A stretch of DNA of 64,000 bases from Desulfobacterales bacterium (GTDB lineage: Bacteria; Desulfobacterota; Desulfobacteria; Desulfobacterales; SpSt-501). Every line of letters starts with the position of its first letter. The first letter of the stretch is position 1. The translations under genes were made by a program, and so were the position numbers. Shown here in pieces: positions 24,764 through 33,977 of this stretch. The notes beneath the pieces are model-generated. The model made no database searches. It had not been told where the DNA came from and saw only the letters and a list, made by a program, of their open reading frames with translations. The stretch lies in NCBI GenBank assembly GCA_030834695.1, contig JAUQXK010000057.1, positions 1 to 64,000 of the forward strand. Reading direction: 5' to 3'.

Positions 24764-26740
24764 TTACGGGATGAGCTTGATGTAGTCTTTCTTGAACACA
24801 TCCCACTTGCCGGCCTTGGGATCGTACTTGGAGTTGACGAAGCAGAACCAGTTTTTGTCGTCTTGGCCGGGATGATCGGCCTGATAGTAGAAACCCGGGT
24901 AGCGGGTTTCTTTACGGAACTGGATGTGACGCAGGTGTGACTCGACCGTCCAGATGCGGTGGATGATCTCCCAGCAGCGCATCAACTCGTGCAGGTCGCC
25001 CGCCGCCAGCTTCTCGCAGTCTTCGCGCATCCAGGCCAGCATCTCCATGACGATCTCGAGGTTCTTGTTGGTCGTCATGTAGAAGGTCGCCGTGCCGGCG
25101 CCGTACTCGTGGGTGGCCTTCATCATCCGATACATCATCCCGTTCGGCTTCAGGTAGTTCGGGTTGATGTCCTCTGCCGTGGTGTAGGCGGCAAACTGCA
25201 AGTAGGTCCGGACCGGTTTGTAGACCAGGTCGAGGATCTGGTCCTTGCTCAGGGCCAGCTCGGGCTTGAAGCTGGCGTTGTCCTTGGCGTAGCGCACCAT
25301 CTGCTTGGCGACGATACGGCCCTCGGCATGGGACCCGGAGGAGAACTTGTGGCCGGAGCAGCCCACACCGTCGCCGGAGGTGAACAAACCGTCGACCGTG
25401 GTCATGCGGTTGTAGACCTTGCCGTTGGCGGCCTTGATCTTATAGGCGGCCGGAATCCAGTCGAAATCCGGACCGGAGACCCAGAATCCGCAGCAGCCGG
25501 AGTGGGACCCGAGCAAATACGGTTCGGTCGGCATGACTTCGGAGTTCTTCTTCTCGGGCTCGGTGTTCGTGGCGCACCACAGGTTGGCCTGGCCGCAGGT
25601 CATGTCCAGGAAGTCTTCCCACGCCTCGGACTCGAGGTGCTTGAGTTCCTTCTTGTCCATGGTCTTGCCGAGTTCGGCCAGTGCCGTCACGGTATCCATC
25701 ATGATTGGCCCGCGGCCTTCCTTCATCTCGAAGAGCATCAGGTGGTTGCGCAGGCAGGTCGGGGTGATGGCGGCCGTGCCGTACGGGGCGTACTTCTGCA
25801 GCTCTTTTTTGGCGGCTTCGCCCCCTGCAAAGTTCTCGCCCAGACCGTTGAGGGTCTTGGCCTTGAAAAGCAGGAACCATGCGCCGACCGGGCCGTAGCC
25901 GTCCTTGAACCGCGCCGGGGTGAAACGGTTTTCCATCATGGAGAGTTCGGCGCCGACTTTCGCACCCAGATAGTAGGTGGAGCCGGAGTTCCACACCGGG
26001 TACCAGGCCCGGCCCTTGCCCTCGCCGACCGACCGCGGCTGATAGATGTTGACCGCGCCGCCGCAGGCGATCATGGCGGTCTTGCATTTGATGATGTAGA
26101 CTTTGTTCTCGCGCACCGAGAAACCGGCCGCGCCGGCGATCTGGTTGGGTTTGTTCTTGTCCAGGAACAGCTCGACGATAAAGACGCGCTCGAGAATGTT
26201 GGTGTCGCCAATGGCTTTCTTGGCGGCCTCGGCGACAATCCGCTTGTAGGACTCGCCGTTGATCATGATCTGCCACTTGCCGGTACGGACCGGCTTGCCG
26301 CCGGCCTTCAGGGTCCCCATCTTCTTACCCTTAATGCCGTCGAGGTTCTTGCCGGCTTCGTCTTTTTTCCAGATCGGCAGCCCCCATTCCTCGAACAGCC
26401 ACACCGAGTCGTCCACGTGGCAGCCCAGGTCGAAGATCAGGTCTTCGCGGACCAGGCCCATCAGGTCGTTTCTGACCATGCGGACGTAGTCGTCCGGGGA
26501 GTTATCACCGATGTAGGTGTTGATAGCCGACAGGCCCTGAGCCACCGCGCCGGAGCGCTCGAGGGCGGCCTTGTCCACCAGCAGGACGGTCTGATTCGGC
26601 TGGAGCCATTTCTTCATTTCAAAAGCCGTGCCGCAGGCAGCCATGCCGCCGCCGACGATGAGGATGTCCACTTCCTTTTCGACAACTTCGGGGTCCTTAA
26701 CGGCCTTGAGTTCACCCTTGGGTTTGTTCGGCAATGCCAT
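24764..26740 (-). CDS. aprA: Adenylylsulfate reductase alpha subunit
   Basis: AprA carries the FAD at which APS is reduced to sulfite and AMP in the cytoplasm. The 658-residue protein has the fumarate-reductase-type FAD motif DILIVGGGMAACGTAFEMKKW (about residues 25-45), RSGAVAQGLSAINTYIG, an active-site region with HVDDSVWLFEEWGLPIW, and GDGVGCSGHKFSSGSHAEGR near 455-475. The length is typical. An AGGAGG site lies seven bases before the ATG. aprB precedes it, with a 63-base gap containing the ribosome-binding site. Confidence 0.97.
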   Translation of the reverse strand: MALPNKPKGELKAVKDPEVVEKEVDILIVGGGMAACGTAFEMKKWLQPNQTVLLVDKAALERSGAVAQGLSAINTYIGDNSPDDYVRMVRNDLMGLVREDLIFDLGCHVDDSVWLFEEWGLPIWKKDEAGKNLDGIKGKKMGTLKAGGKPVRTGKWQIMINGESYKRIVAEAAKKAIGDTNILERVFIVELFLDKNKPNQIAGAAGFSVRENKVYIIKCKTAMIACGGAVNIYQPRSVGEGKGRAWYPVWNSGSTYYLGAKVGAELSMMENRFTPARFKDGYGPVGAWFLLFKAKTLNGLGENFAGGEAAKKELQKYAPYGTAAITPTCLRNHLMLFEMKEGRGPIMMDTVTALAELGKTMDKKELKHLESEAWEDFLDMTCGQANLWCATNTEPEKKNSEVMPTEPYLLGSHSGCCGFWVSGPDFDWIPAAYKIKAANGKVYNRMTTVDGLFTSGDGVGCSGHKFSSGSHAEGRIVAKQMVRYAKDNASFKPELALSKDQILDLVYKPVRTYLQFAAYTTAEDINPNYLKPNGMMYRMMKATHEYGAGTATFYMTTNKNLEIVMEMLAWMREDCEKLAAGDLHELMRCWEIIHRIWTVESHLRHIQFRKETRYPGFYYQADHPGQDDKNWFCFVNSKYDPKAGKWDVFKKDYIKLIP

Positions 26741-26803
26741 ATTGATTCCTCCTTAAGAATATAGTCGTAAGTGATCGGTAAATATTCGTGAGAACCGTAC
26801 CGC

Positions 26804-27244
26804 CTACTTCACGAGCTCCTTGGGTTTCGGCAGCTGCCGGCCTTCGGCCTCTTCCGTGGACAGGAGCTGGCTTTCCAGGTCCTTGCCCTTCAGGTTCTCG
26901 TAGGCATTGGCCGCGCCCTCCGGAGTGGTCCGGATGGGGAACTTGAACCGTTTGATGACGCCGTTGCGGAATTTGCAGGTCCACATGACATCCTCGGTGC
27001 CCAGCATCGGCATGACGCTGCTACCCATCGGGACGAAATCCGCATAGCCGCGCACCTCGATTGCCTGAGTGGGGCAGATCTTCACGCAGGAAAAGCACTC
27101 CCAGCACTGATCGGGCTCCTGGTTGTAGGCCTTCATCACCGTGGGGTCCAGGACCATCAGGTCGTTGGGGCAGATGTACATGCACGCGGTCTTCTCGCCG
27201 CCCTTGCAGCCGTCGCACTTTTCATTGATGACAAAACTTGGCAT
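26804..27244 (-). CDS. aprB: Adenylylsulfate reductase beta subunit
   Basis: AprB is the iron-sulfur subunit passing electrons from Qmo to AprA. The 146-residue protein has two [4Fe-4S] ligand sets: CDGCKGGEKTACMYICP at residues 10-26 (with the loop insertion typical of AprB) and CWECFSCVKICP at about 47-58. A C-terminal tail follows that in known structures wraps around AprA. AGGAGG lies seven bases before the ATG. It is first in the aprBA-qmoABC cluster. Confidence 0.97.
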   Translation of the reverse strand: MPSFVINEKCDGCKGGEKTACMYICPNDLMVLDPTVMKAYNQEPDQCWECFSCVKICPTQAIEVRGYADFVPMGSSVMPMLGTEDVMWTCKFRNGVIKRFKFPIRTTPEGAANAYENLKGKDLESQLLSTEEAEGRQLPKPKELVK

Positions 27245-27744
27245 TGAGGTACCTCCTAAATGGTTTCAGGGTGATTAAGAATAGTGACTCGAAATACAGC
27301 GGTTGATTGGCTTAGTTGGGTGATTTTGCACCTCCCTTCCTTTCATTGACGTTAAACCAGCAGGGCTGATAGCCAAGATGTTCTGGATGAACAACGCGCC
27401 GGCAGGCTCCGAGGCCGGACGCACGATGCAACTAAAAAATAAAAATTTGTCATTGAAATCAGAGAGATAAATCACTAGCAGGCGTAGGAACATACCATTC
27501 CCCATATGCCTTGTCAAGGGTTTTTGAGCGCATGAAAACTCTCAAATCCCGCGGATTTCGGGGCTTCGCCGAAAGGTCCATATCTGGGCGGCAATCATCT
27601 TTTCGGCACAAAATGTGGGATAAAATACCAGGCTGTGTGGTTGCGCTATCGCCCTCCGGATTAGAATCAACGCTAGATTTCAAATGACAATTTGCTAAAA
27701 TTAAAATATCTAACTGCTGAATAAAGAACCTCAGGACTTCGCTC
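27245..27744. other. Upstream region of aprBA and the YkgJ-type gene
   Basis: These 500 bases hold no supported gene. The region is AT-richer than its surroundings, with an A-rich block near 27428-27445 and another near 27690-27715. It must contain the promoter of the strongly expressed aprBA genes on the minus strand and that of the YkgJ-type gene on the plus strand, but I could not single out a convincing -35/-10 pair. Confidence 0.45.
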
Positions 27745-28470
27745 ATGGATGCTCGCTTAACTTCTATTGGTCGGGACGGTTCTTTCAAGTTCTGCTGCTC
27801 GCCGCAGACGGCCTGTTTCAATGAGTGCTGCCGGGACCTTAATCAATTTCTGACCCCCTATGACGTGCTCCGGTTGAAAAACGGAATCGGGCTGCCTTCC
27901 CAACGCTTTCTCGCCCAGTATACCCGACGCCATATCGGCCCTGGATCCGGGCTTCCGGTCATCACCCTGGTCCCGGGCGATCCGGATCGATTGACCTGTC
28001 CATTCGTCACACCGTCCGGCTGCCGGGTTTATGCCGACCGCCCTTCCTCCTGCCGGACCTATCCGCTGATGCGGATGGTTCGTCGCTCCCGCGACGCCGC
28101 CGATCTGGTGGAAGAATACCGGATTCTTAGAGAACCGCACTGCCAGGGGTTCGATACGGCGCACCGGCAAACCGTAAATGACTGGATCGTGGATCAGGGT
28201 CTCGAGGAATACAATGCCGAAAACGACCGCCTGATAGAGGTGATCCGTCTTAAGGCCCGCCTGAGTTCGAAAGCGCTTCCGCCGTCGCTGGCCGATCGGA
28301 TTTATACGGCGCTGTATGACCTGGATGGGTTCAACGAACGGCTGCACGACGAAAGCCCGGCCGGTATTCACGTCGAGCGGATGGGGAACGCACGAACGAA
28401 CGAGGTGGCGCGGCTGCGCCTGAGTTTGGAATGGGTTAAGCAGCTCTTGGAAAAGACGTTAGCCCGTTAG
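27745..28470 (+). CDS. YkgJ-family cysteine-cluster protein
   Basis: The 241-residue protein has the zinc/iron-chelating cysteine pattern of the YkgJ family: FCCSPQTACFNECCRDL near residues 16-32, CPFVTPSGCRVYADRPSSCRTYPL near 90-113, and a further cysteine in EPHCQGFD. The cysteines probably bind an Fe-S or zinc site. No substrate is known for this family. The C-terminal third is helical and without motif. It lies downstream of, and divergent from, aprBA and about 40 bases before the SDR gene. Confidence 0.8.
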   Translation: MDARLTSIGRDGSFKFCCSPQTACFNECCRDLNQFLTPYDVLRLKNGIGLPSQRFLAQYTRRHIGPGSGLPVITLVPGDPDRLTCPFVTPSGCRVYADRPSSCRTYPLMRMVRRSRDAADLVEEYRILREPHCQGFDTAHRQTVNDWIVDQGLEEYNAENDRLIEVIRLKARLSSKALPPSLADRIYTALYDLDGFNERLHDESPAGIHVERMGNARTNEVARLRLSLEWVKQLLEKTLAR

Positions 28471-28511
28471 CCCGTTTTCCGGTTCACCCGTTTGATCATG
28501 GAGGCCTGGAT

Positions 28512-29327
28512 ATGGAATTGGCTGGCAAAGCTGCCTTGGTGCTGGGCGGCATCAAGGGCATCGGCAAGGCCATCGCCCTGTCGTTGGCAAAGGCCGGCGC
28601 CGCGGTCGCGGTGAATTACTTCGACTGGGAAGACGAACTGAATGCCCTGAAGTCGGAAATGGATGCCGCCGGCGGAGGCGGCCTCGTCCTCAGGACCGAC
28701 CTGCGGAAGCCGGACGGCATTCCCGGCATGGTGCAGGCCGCCGCCGAACGCTTTGGTCGCCTGGATGTGCTGGTCAACAACATCGAACGGGGAGGCTGGC
28801 CGGTCGTCCATGGGCCCTATGTCCTCGATCAGTGGGACCTCGAAATTGAGACCACCCTGCGGGCCAAGCGTTGGGTGTTTGCCGCGGCCCTGCCTTTCCT
28901 CAGGGCCTCGGGCGATGGGGCCGTAATCAACTTTTCTTCGATCGCCGCCGTCGTCGGCCGTTCGGGGGCGGCCGCTCCGGTGTTCAACGACGGATACGCC
29001 GCCGCCAGCCGCGCCGTATCGCTGTTTACCGAAACCTGGGCCCGCGAGGCCGCCCCCGAGGTCCGTGTCAATGAGATCATGCTCGGTTTTATGGAAACGC
29101 GCCATGGCCCGGGCACCCGAGGGTGGGGGCTTCTGAACGATACACAGAAACAGGCGATCCTCGGCCACACCCTTCTGGGCCGAACCGGTACGATCGAGGA
29201 TGTCGTCAAGGCCGTGATGTTTATTCTGCGCGACGCCGCCTTCATGACCGGCAGCGTGCTCCGGCTGGACGGCGGCTATGTGCTGGGCGGAGACCCGATG
29301 CAACCGATGCCGAAAGGGGTTGTTTAA
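28512..29327 (+). CDS. SDR-family protein with degenerate catalytic motif
   Basis: The 271-residue protein has a short-chain dehydrogenase fold. The nucleotide motif is GGIKGIGKAIA (residues 12-22), the structural NNAG is NNIE (about 89-92), and the catalytic serine is likely in NFSSIAAV. The tyrosine is present in DGYAAASRAV, but the lysine of YxxxK is serine, so normal hydride-transfer chemistry may be lost. The C-terminal FMTGSVLRLDGGYVLGG is typical of FabG-like proteins. A GGAGG site lies seven bases before the ATG. It follows the YkgJ-type gene and may share its transcript. Confidence 0.85.
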   Translation: MELAGKAALVLGGIKGIGKAIALSLAKAGAAVAVNYFDWEDELNALKSEMDAAGGGGLVLRTDLRKPDGIPGMVQAAAERFGRLDVLVNNIERGGWPVVHGPYVLDQWDLEIETTLRAKRWVFAAALPFLRASGDGAVINFSSIAAVVGRSGAAAPVFNDGYAAASRAVSLFTETWAREAAPEVRVNEIMLGFMETRHGPGTRGWGLLNDTQKQAILGHTLLGRTGTIEDVVKAVMFILRDAAFMTGSVLRLDGGYVLGGDPMQPMPKGVV

Positions 29328-29373
29328 GCGCTTGAGGGTGCCATTCGATCAGGGCAAGACCTGCGCCGGGGCA

Positions 29374-31152
29374 TCAGTGCACCAGGCTGACGCCGATACC
29401 GAATCGGGCATCGGTCTCGCCCTGGGCGGCGAGATCTCGGCACCATACCACTTTGCTGTTCATCACGTTTGAGATCGAAGCGAGGAGCGGTTTTTCGAAG
29501 CGGACCCTGATCGATTCACCGGGAGGTATGGCAAACCCGGATCGAAGCATCAGGCCTTCGGCACTGAAGTTGTTCAATTGCGCCGGGCCGATGGTCTCCG
29601 ATTCGGATTTTTCAACAAGTACCGTTTCCAAACGTTCATATCGCCGGCTCTTTCTCAGTTCCGGGCCGCCGGCGCGCACCGACAAAGCACCCGGCGGGGC
29701 AGCCTGGCTCCGCCGCAGGGCCGCCATCCGGACCTGATAGCCCGCCCGGATTTCTTCACGCAGCTGATCATTGCAATATTCCTTGCGGAGCACCGTAAGA
29801 TCGGCTTGCGGCTGCCCGCCCGAATGAAACCCATCCAATTTGAGTTCAAGCTCCGGCCGCTTTTCGTTCAGCATTTGAACGGCCTGGTCCAGGGCGAACG
29901 CATCCAGGCCGCCGGCGCCCGGCTCCAGCGCAAGCCCTAACGTCGGCAGTTGCCTGAACAGCCGCTCGAATTCTCCCGGCCGGAAGTTTCTATCTTTCGG
30001 AAATGGAATCTCTCCGGCCGGGTCGCAAAAGATATAGTCGCATTTTATGCCCTCGATCCGCCATTCATGCCGGGTGGCGCGATAGATCTGCGTGCCGGTG
30101 AGATCCGACCGTGAGAGGTCGGCCCGGTTCAGGTTGGCTTCACGCAGATTGGCTTTTCGAAGATCGGCGTCTCTCAAGTCCGCATCGCTGAGGTTTTTTC
30201 CGAACAGATTGACCTCGCTCAGATTGGCGCCCTCGAGATGGGCGTTTCTCAGAATGGCTTTGCTCAGATCCACTCCGGTGAAATCCACCCGGCTGAAATT
30301 CGCCTCACTGAAATCGACACCGCTGAGATTCACGCCATTGAGGTTGGCCTCGCTGAAATCGGCGCCACTGAGGCGGGCGGCGCGGATATCCACGCTGCTG
30401 AGATTGGCTCGCGTGAGATCGGCCTTGGCGAGATTCGCCCCCGTGACGGCAGCCTCTCGCAGGTTGGCTGAGTTGAGATTTGTTTCGCTCAGGTTCGCGT
30501 CCGTTAAATCGGCTCCTCTCAGATTCGTCCCGTTCAGGTCCAGGCCGCTGAGATTGGCACCGCCCAGATAGGCGCTGCTAAGATTAGCCGTTCGGAGATT
30601 GGCACCCCTGAGGTCTATACCGCTGAGGTTGGCACCGTGCAGATTGGCTTGAGCCAGATTGGCGCTTTTGAAGCTGACGCCGCTCAGATTCGCCTGGCTT
30701 AAATTCGCGCCGCTCAGGTCGATCTCCCGGAGATCGGCCCCGCTGAGATCGGATCGGCTGAGGTTGGCCCCGCTGAGATTGGCATCTTCGAACCTGACCT
30801 GGCGCAGATTCGTCCCGCTCAGATCAGCGCCGCGGAGATCGGAGAAGCGAAAAACGGTTCCGTCAAGATTAGCATCTCTTAAGTCGGCATCGCGCAGGTC
30901 GGAGGAAGTGAGGTTGGCCTCGCTGAGATCGGCATGTTTGAAATCGGTCGAACTTAAATCAAACACATGCAGGTACGTTCGGCGGAAGTTCACCCGGGTA
31001 AAATCCGTCCGGCTGAAATTCGTGGTGCCGAGGCCCAATTTGAAAATATTTTCGTTGCTGAGATCGGGGACAATGTGGGGCTTGTCCTGCCGCCACTGGT
31101 TCCAGGCGGCCAGGCCCTGTTTGAGGATTTTGAGATGGGCTTTGTTTGCCAT
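29374..31152 (-). CDS. Pentapeptide-repeat protein with C-terminal PilZ domain
   Basis: Residues about 35-365 are an unbroken run of roughly 60 pentapeptide repeats of the A(D/N)LSx type (GANLS, GADLR, EANLN), which fold as a right-handed square beta-helix. Residues 370-490 are mixed. Residues about 500-592 form a PilZ domain with the c-di-GMP motifs RKSRR (RxxxR) and NFSAEG ([D/N]xSxxG). There is no signal peptide, so it is probably cytoplasmic. Some pentapeptide proteins mimic DNA and inhibit gyrase, but nothing here proves that. The pairing with PilZ suggests c-di-GMP control of a scaffold. It converges on the SDR gene. Confidence 0.88.
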   Translation of the reverse strand: MANKAHLKILKQGLAAWNQWRQDKPHIVPDLSNENIFKLGLGTTNFSRTDFTRVNFRRTYLHVFDLSSTDFKHADLSEANLTSSDLRDADLRDANLDGTVFRFSDLRGADLSGTNLRQVRFEDANLSGANLSRSDLSGADLREIDLSGANLSQANLSGVSFKSANLAQANLHGANLSGIDLRGANLRTANLSSAYLGGANLSGLDLNGTNLRGADLTDANLSETNLNSANLREAAVTGANLAKADLTRANLSSVDIRAARLSGADFSEANLNGVNLSGVDFSEANFSRVDFTGVDLSKAILRNAHLEGANLSEVNLFGKNLSDADLRDADLRKANLREANLNRADLSRSDLTGTQIYRATRHEWRIEGIKCDYIFCDPAGEIPFPKDRNFRPGEFERLFRQLPTLGLALEPGAGGLDAFALDQAVQMLNEKRPELELKLDGFHSGGQPQADLTVLRKEYCNDQLREEIRAGYQVRMAALRRSQAAPPGALSVRAGGPELRKSRRYERLETVLVEKSESETIGPAQLNNFSAEGLMLRSGFAIPPGESIRVRFEKPLLASISNVMNSKVVWCRDLAAQGETDARFGIGVSLVH

Positions 31153-31189
31153 GCGATGGGTCTCGTCAAACGCCTAACGCGCCTATCCG

Positions 31190-31241
31190 AAAAAAAACGG
31201 GGCCTCCATCGGCTGGGCGCCGGGTTCGACGTGAGGCCCCG
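31190..31241 (-). terminator. Intrinsic terminator after hydroxypyruvate isomerase gene
   Basis: On the minus strand CGGGGCCTC pairs with GAGGCCCCG (31198-31241), followed by eight T residues. It begins 16 bases past the stop of the isomerase gene and ends the minus-strand catabolic run. Confidence 0.88.
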
Positions 31242-31256
31242 CATGCACCAGCAATT

Positions 31257-32036
31257 TCAGCTGCCGAACGGCTCAAGCCATTTCAGCCCGTCCTCGGTCT
31301 TCCCGGCGGGCTTGTATTCACATCCGATCCAACCCCGGTATCCGGCGGCATCGATCGCTTTGAATAGGTTGGCAAAATTGATCTCGCCGGTGCCCGGTTC
31401 GTTGCGGCCCGGGTTGTCGGCGATCTGGATATGGGCGATCCGGCCGAGGTTCGCCCGGATGGTCTGGGTCAGGTTTCCTTCCATGATCTGCATATGGTAG
31501 ACATCGTACTGCGCGAAAACGTTGGGGTGGCCGACCTCCTGGATGAGGGCCAGCACGTCCGCCGTGCGCACCAGGTGGAAGCCCGGAATGTCTTTGTCGT
31601 TCAGCGCTTCCACCAGCAGGCGGATGCCTTCCTTCGCGAGGGCGGCGGCGGCGAAACGGAGGTTCGCAACGAGGGTCTGGCGCACTTTTTCAACCGGAGC
31701 ATTTTTGGGGGTGAGTCCCACCAGACAGTTGACCTGAGCGCATTTCAGGGCCTTGGCGTATTCGATGGCCCGGCCGACCCCCTCCTGGAATTCGGCTTCC
31801 CGTCCCGGGATGCAGGCAATGCCCCGCTCGCCGGCATTCCAATCGCCGGCCGGCAGGTTGTGCAGCACCTGGATGAGGCCGTGGGCACCGAGCTTCTCCA
31901 CCAATTGCTCTTTTTGCCAGGCGTAGGGGAAGAGATACTCGACGCCTTTGAAACCGGCCCTGGCGGCCTTCTCGAAACGGTCGAGGAATTCCACTTCATT
32001 GAACAGCATCGTCAAATTCGCGCAAAACTGAGGCAT
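31257..32036 (-). CDS. hyi: Hydroxypyruvate isomerase family protein
   Basis: Hyi-family TIM-barrel enzymes interconvert hydroxypyruvate and tartronate semialdehyde. The 259-residue protein starts MPQFCANLTMLFNEVEFLDRF, close to the family opening. Expected metal-site acidic residues appear in LLVEALNDKDIPGF (Glu), FAQYDVYHMQIMEG (Asp/His), and GWIGCEYKP (Glu). I use the ATG at 32036, eight bases after GGAG; another ATG two codons earlier is too close to that site. With the aldolase and the plus-strand GarR-like reductase it makes a plausible tartronate-semialdehyde module. OtnI-like oxo-tetronate isomerase activity is an alternative. Confidence 0.85.
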   Translation of the reverse strand: MPQFCANLTMLFNEVEFLDRFEKAARAGFKGVEYLFPYAWQKEQLVEKLGAHGLIQVLHNLPAGDWNAGERGIACIPGREAEFQEGVGRAIEYAKALKCAQVNCLVGLTPKNAPVEKVRQTLVANLRFAAAALAKEGIRLLVEALNDKDIPGFHLVRTADVLALIQEVGHPNVFAQYDVYHMQIMEGNLTQTIRANLGRIAHIQIADNPGRNEPGTGEINFANLFKAIDAAGYRGWIGCEYKPAGKTEDGLKWLEPFGS

Positions 32037-32071
32037 CTTCATTTCTCCTTTCGGGCATTTGAAGCAACGCA

Positions 32072-32962
32072 TTAATTCAAAAGACCCATATCGGCAAGGA
32101 TTTTCTTGAGTTGCCGGCGCTCCTCGGCGCTCATGGGGCCTACCGGCGCCATGCACGCACCGGCGTCGATGCCGAGCAGCTCAAGGCTTTCCTTGATCAC
32201 TGCGGGGAAGGTCCCGAGGTTGAACGCAATCCGCAGGGGCGCCAGCTTGAACTGCGCTTCGAGCGAGCCCTGGACGTCGCCCGCCACGTACTTGTCGTAA
32301 ATGTCCGCCACCAATCGTGGCGCCACGTTGGCGCAGGCGGCGATGGATCCCCTGCCGCCATAGCACAGGCCGGCATGGATGAGCGTGTCGCGGCCCAGCA
32401 GGACGTGGAAGTCCCTGCCACGCGTCAGGCGGATGTATTCGCCGGTGAGGGTGAAGTCTCCGGACGAGTCCTTGATGCCGACGATGTTGGGTACGTCGGC
32501 GAGCTTGGCGACCGTGCCCGCGGCGAGGTTCACCCCGGTTTTGGGCGGGTTGTTGTAGAGCAGCACCGGCAGGTTCGTGGAGGCCGCGATGGTCGTGTAG
32601 TGCTCGATCAGCTCGTTCTGGCTCGGGTTGATGAACATCGGGGTCAGCACCGACACCGCGTCCACCCGGGCCTCCTCGGCGTAGCGGGTCAGCTGGATGA
32701 CTTCGCGCGTCGTGATCGCGCCCGTGCCGGCATACACCGGGACTCTCCCTTTGGCTTGATCCACCGTGATTTCGAAGAGCTTCTTCTTTTCCTCGGGTGA
32801 AAGCCCGTAAAACTCTCCGGTGGTGCCGACCACGAAAAGCCCGTGGGACCCGCCCTGAATCAGGTAATCGGCAAACTGGCGGAGGCCTTTTTCGTTGACC
32901 TTCCCATCCGTCGTGAGCGGCGTCACCATGGCAGGGATGATGCCCTTGGGAATGAATGCCAT
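32072..32962 (-). CDS. DapA/NanA-superfamily lyase
   Basis: The 296-residue TIM-barrel protein has the superfamily features GTTGEFYGLS (residues 46-55), the catalytic tyrosine in LLYNNPPKTG and the Schiff-base lysine in GIKDSSGD. Lysine biosynthesis is unlikely given the neighbours. Catabolic members include 2-keto-3-deoxy acid aldolases and 5-keto-4-deoxy-glucarate dehydratase, which would suit this locus. The start at 32962 lies two bases after the stop of the upstream dehydrogenase gene, and its AGGAGG site is inside that gene. The exact substrate cannot be told from sequence alone. Confidence 0.85.
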   Translation of the reverse strand: MAFIPKGIIPAMVTPLTTDGKVNEKGLRQFADYLIQGGSHGLFVVGTTGEFYGLSPEEKKKLFEITVDQAKGRVPVYAGTGAITTREVIQLTRYAEEARVDAVSVLTPMFINPSQNELIEHYTTIAASTNLPVLLYNNPPKTGVNLAAGTVAKLADVPNIVGIKDSSGDFTLTGEYIRLTRGRDFHVLLGRDTLIHAGLCYGGRGSIAACANVAPRLVADIYDKYVAGDVQGSLEAQFKLAPLRIAFNLGTFPAVIKESLELLGIDAGACMAPVGPMSAEERRQLKKILADMGLLN

Positions 32963-32964
32963 TT

Positions 32965-33930
32965 TTACCTCCTTTTCGCCGGATCGTTCACCGGCCAGGT
33001 GGGCCGCCGGCCGGACAAGACTTCGTCGATTCCCTGGGCCGCGTGCAGGGCCATGCGGATCATGCACTCCCGGGTCTGGGAGGCGTTGTGGGGCGTCAGG
33101 AGCACGTTGCTCATGCTCATCAGCGGGTTGTCCTTCTGCGGGGGTTCTTTTTCAAAAACGTCGATCGCCGCACCGGCGATCGCCCCGTTGCGCAGGGCCT
33201 CAATCAGGGCCGATTCGTCCACTATGTCGCCGCGCGAGGCATTGATGAAAAAAGCCGTCTTCTTCATGAGGCCGAACTGCTTCTGTCCGACCGCCCCCTT
33301 GTTGGAAGCACCGCCCGGGATGTGCAGGGTCAGGAAATCCGCGGTGCTGAATACCTCATCCATCGAAGCGGCGGGAGTGGCGAATTCGGCCATCTGCTCC
33401 GGCTTCAGGAACGGATCGTAGCCGACGACCTTCATCTCGAGGCCGCGCCCGGCCTTCTGCGCCACCCGGCGTCCGATTTTTCCCAACCCGACGACGCCAA
33501 GCGTTTTCCCGGCCAAGTCCGAGCCGAAGAGCTTGTCGCGGATGGAAAAATTTCCGGCCCGTGTCTCCCGGTCGAGCTGGATGAAATTGCGTGCCAGGGT
33601 GAGGATGCAGCCGATGGCGTGCTCGGCCACGGTGTTGGCGTTGGACTCCGGCGCAAAGGTTACCCATATGCCCAGCTCCGTCGCCTTGGCCACGTCGATG
33701 TTGTCATAGCCCACCCCGTGGCGCGCGACGACCTTGAGCTGCTTGCCCGCCTCGAAGACCTTGGCCGGAAAGGGCGCCGTACGCGCCAGAATGGCGTCGC
33801 AGTCGACCACGTCGGCCGCGATGGACTCCGCCGTGACGCCGCTGCCCATCTTGATCTCATACCCGCGCTCGCGCAGGTAGTCTTTGCCCGGCTGCGCCAC
33901 ATCCTGCGGGATCAATACCTTATAAGCCAT
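32965..33930 (-). CDS. D-2-hydroxyacid dehydrogenase (SerA/GhrB-like)
   Basis: This 321-residue NAD-dependent dehydrogenase has the nucleotide motif GVVGLGKIGRRVA near residue 147, the catalytic arginine in NASRGDIVDE, the glutamate in DVFEKEP and the histidine in LTPHNAS. It ends without an ACT domain, so it is probably a catabolic hydroxypyruvate/glyoxylate reductase-like enzyme and not the full biosynthetic SerA. It sits between the HpaI-type aldolase gene and the DapA-like gene, with two bases to the latter. Likely substrates are C3-C4 2-oxo or 2-hydroxy acids. Confidence 0.88.
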   Translation of the reverse strand: MAYKVLIPQDVAQPGKDYLRERGYEIKMGSGVTAESIAADVVDCDAILARTAPFPAKVFEAGKQLKVVARHGVGYDNIDVAKATELGIWVTFAPESNANTVAEHAIGCILTLARNFIQLDRETRAGNFSIRDKLFGSDLAGKTLGVVGLGKIGRRVAQKAGRGLEMKVVGYDPFLKPEQMAEFATPAASMDEVFSTADFLTLHIPGGASNKGAVGQKQFGLMKKTAFFINASRGDIVDESALIEALRNGAIAGAAIDVFEKEPPQKDNPLMSMSNVLLTPHNASQTRECMIRMALHAAQGIDEVLSGRRPTWPVNDPAKRR

Positions 33931-33977
33931 TTAAAAACCTCCTTGCTCGTTTCAATCGGATGGATGGATCGCGCGGA

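Noticed and set aside
30092-30571. Repetitive plus-strand frame rich in LRLA-like units; the DNA also looks like a tandem repeat array
   Set aside because: It is the antisense of the pentapeptide-repeat coding region. The DNA periodicity of 15 bases is explained by the protein repeats and is not a CRISPR or satellite array.
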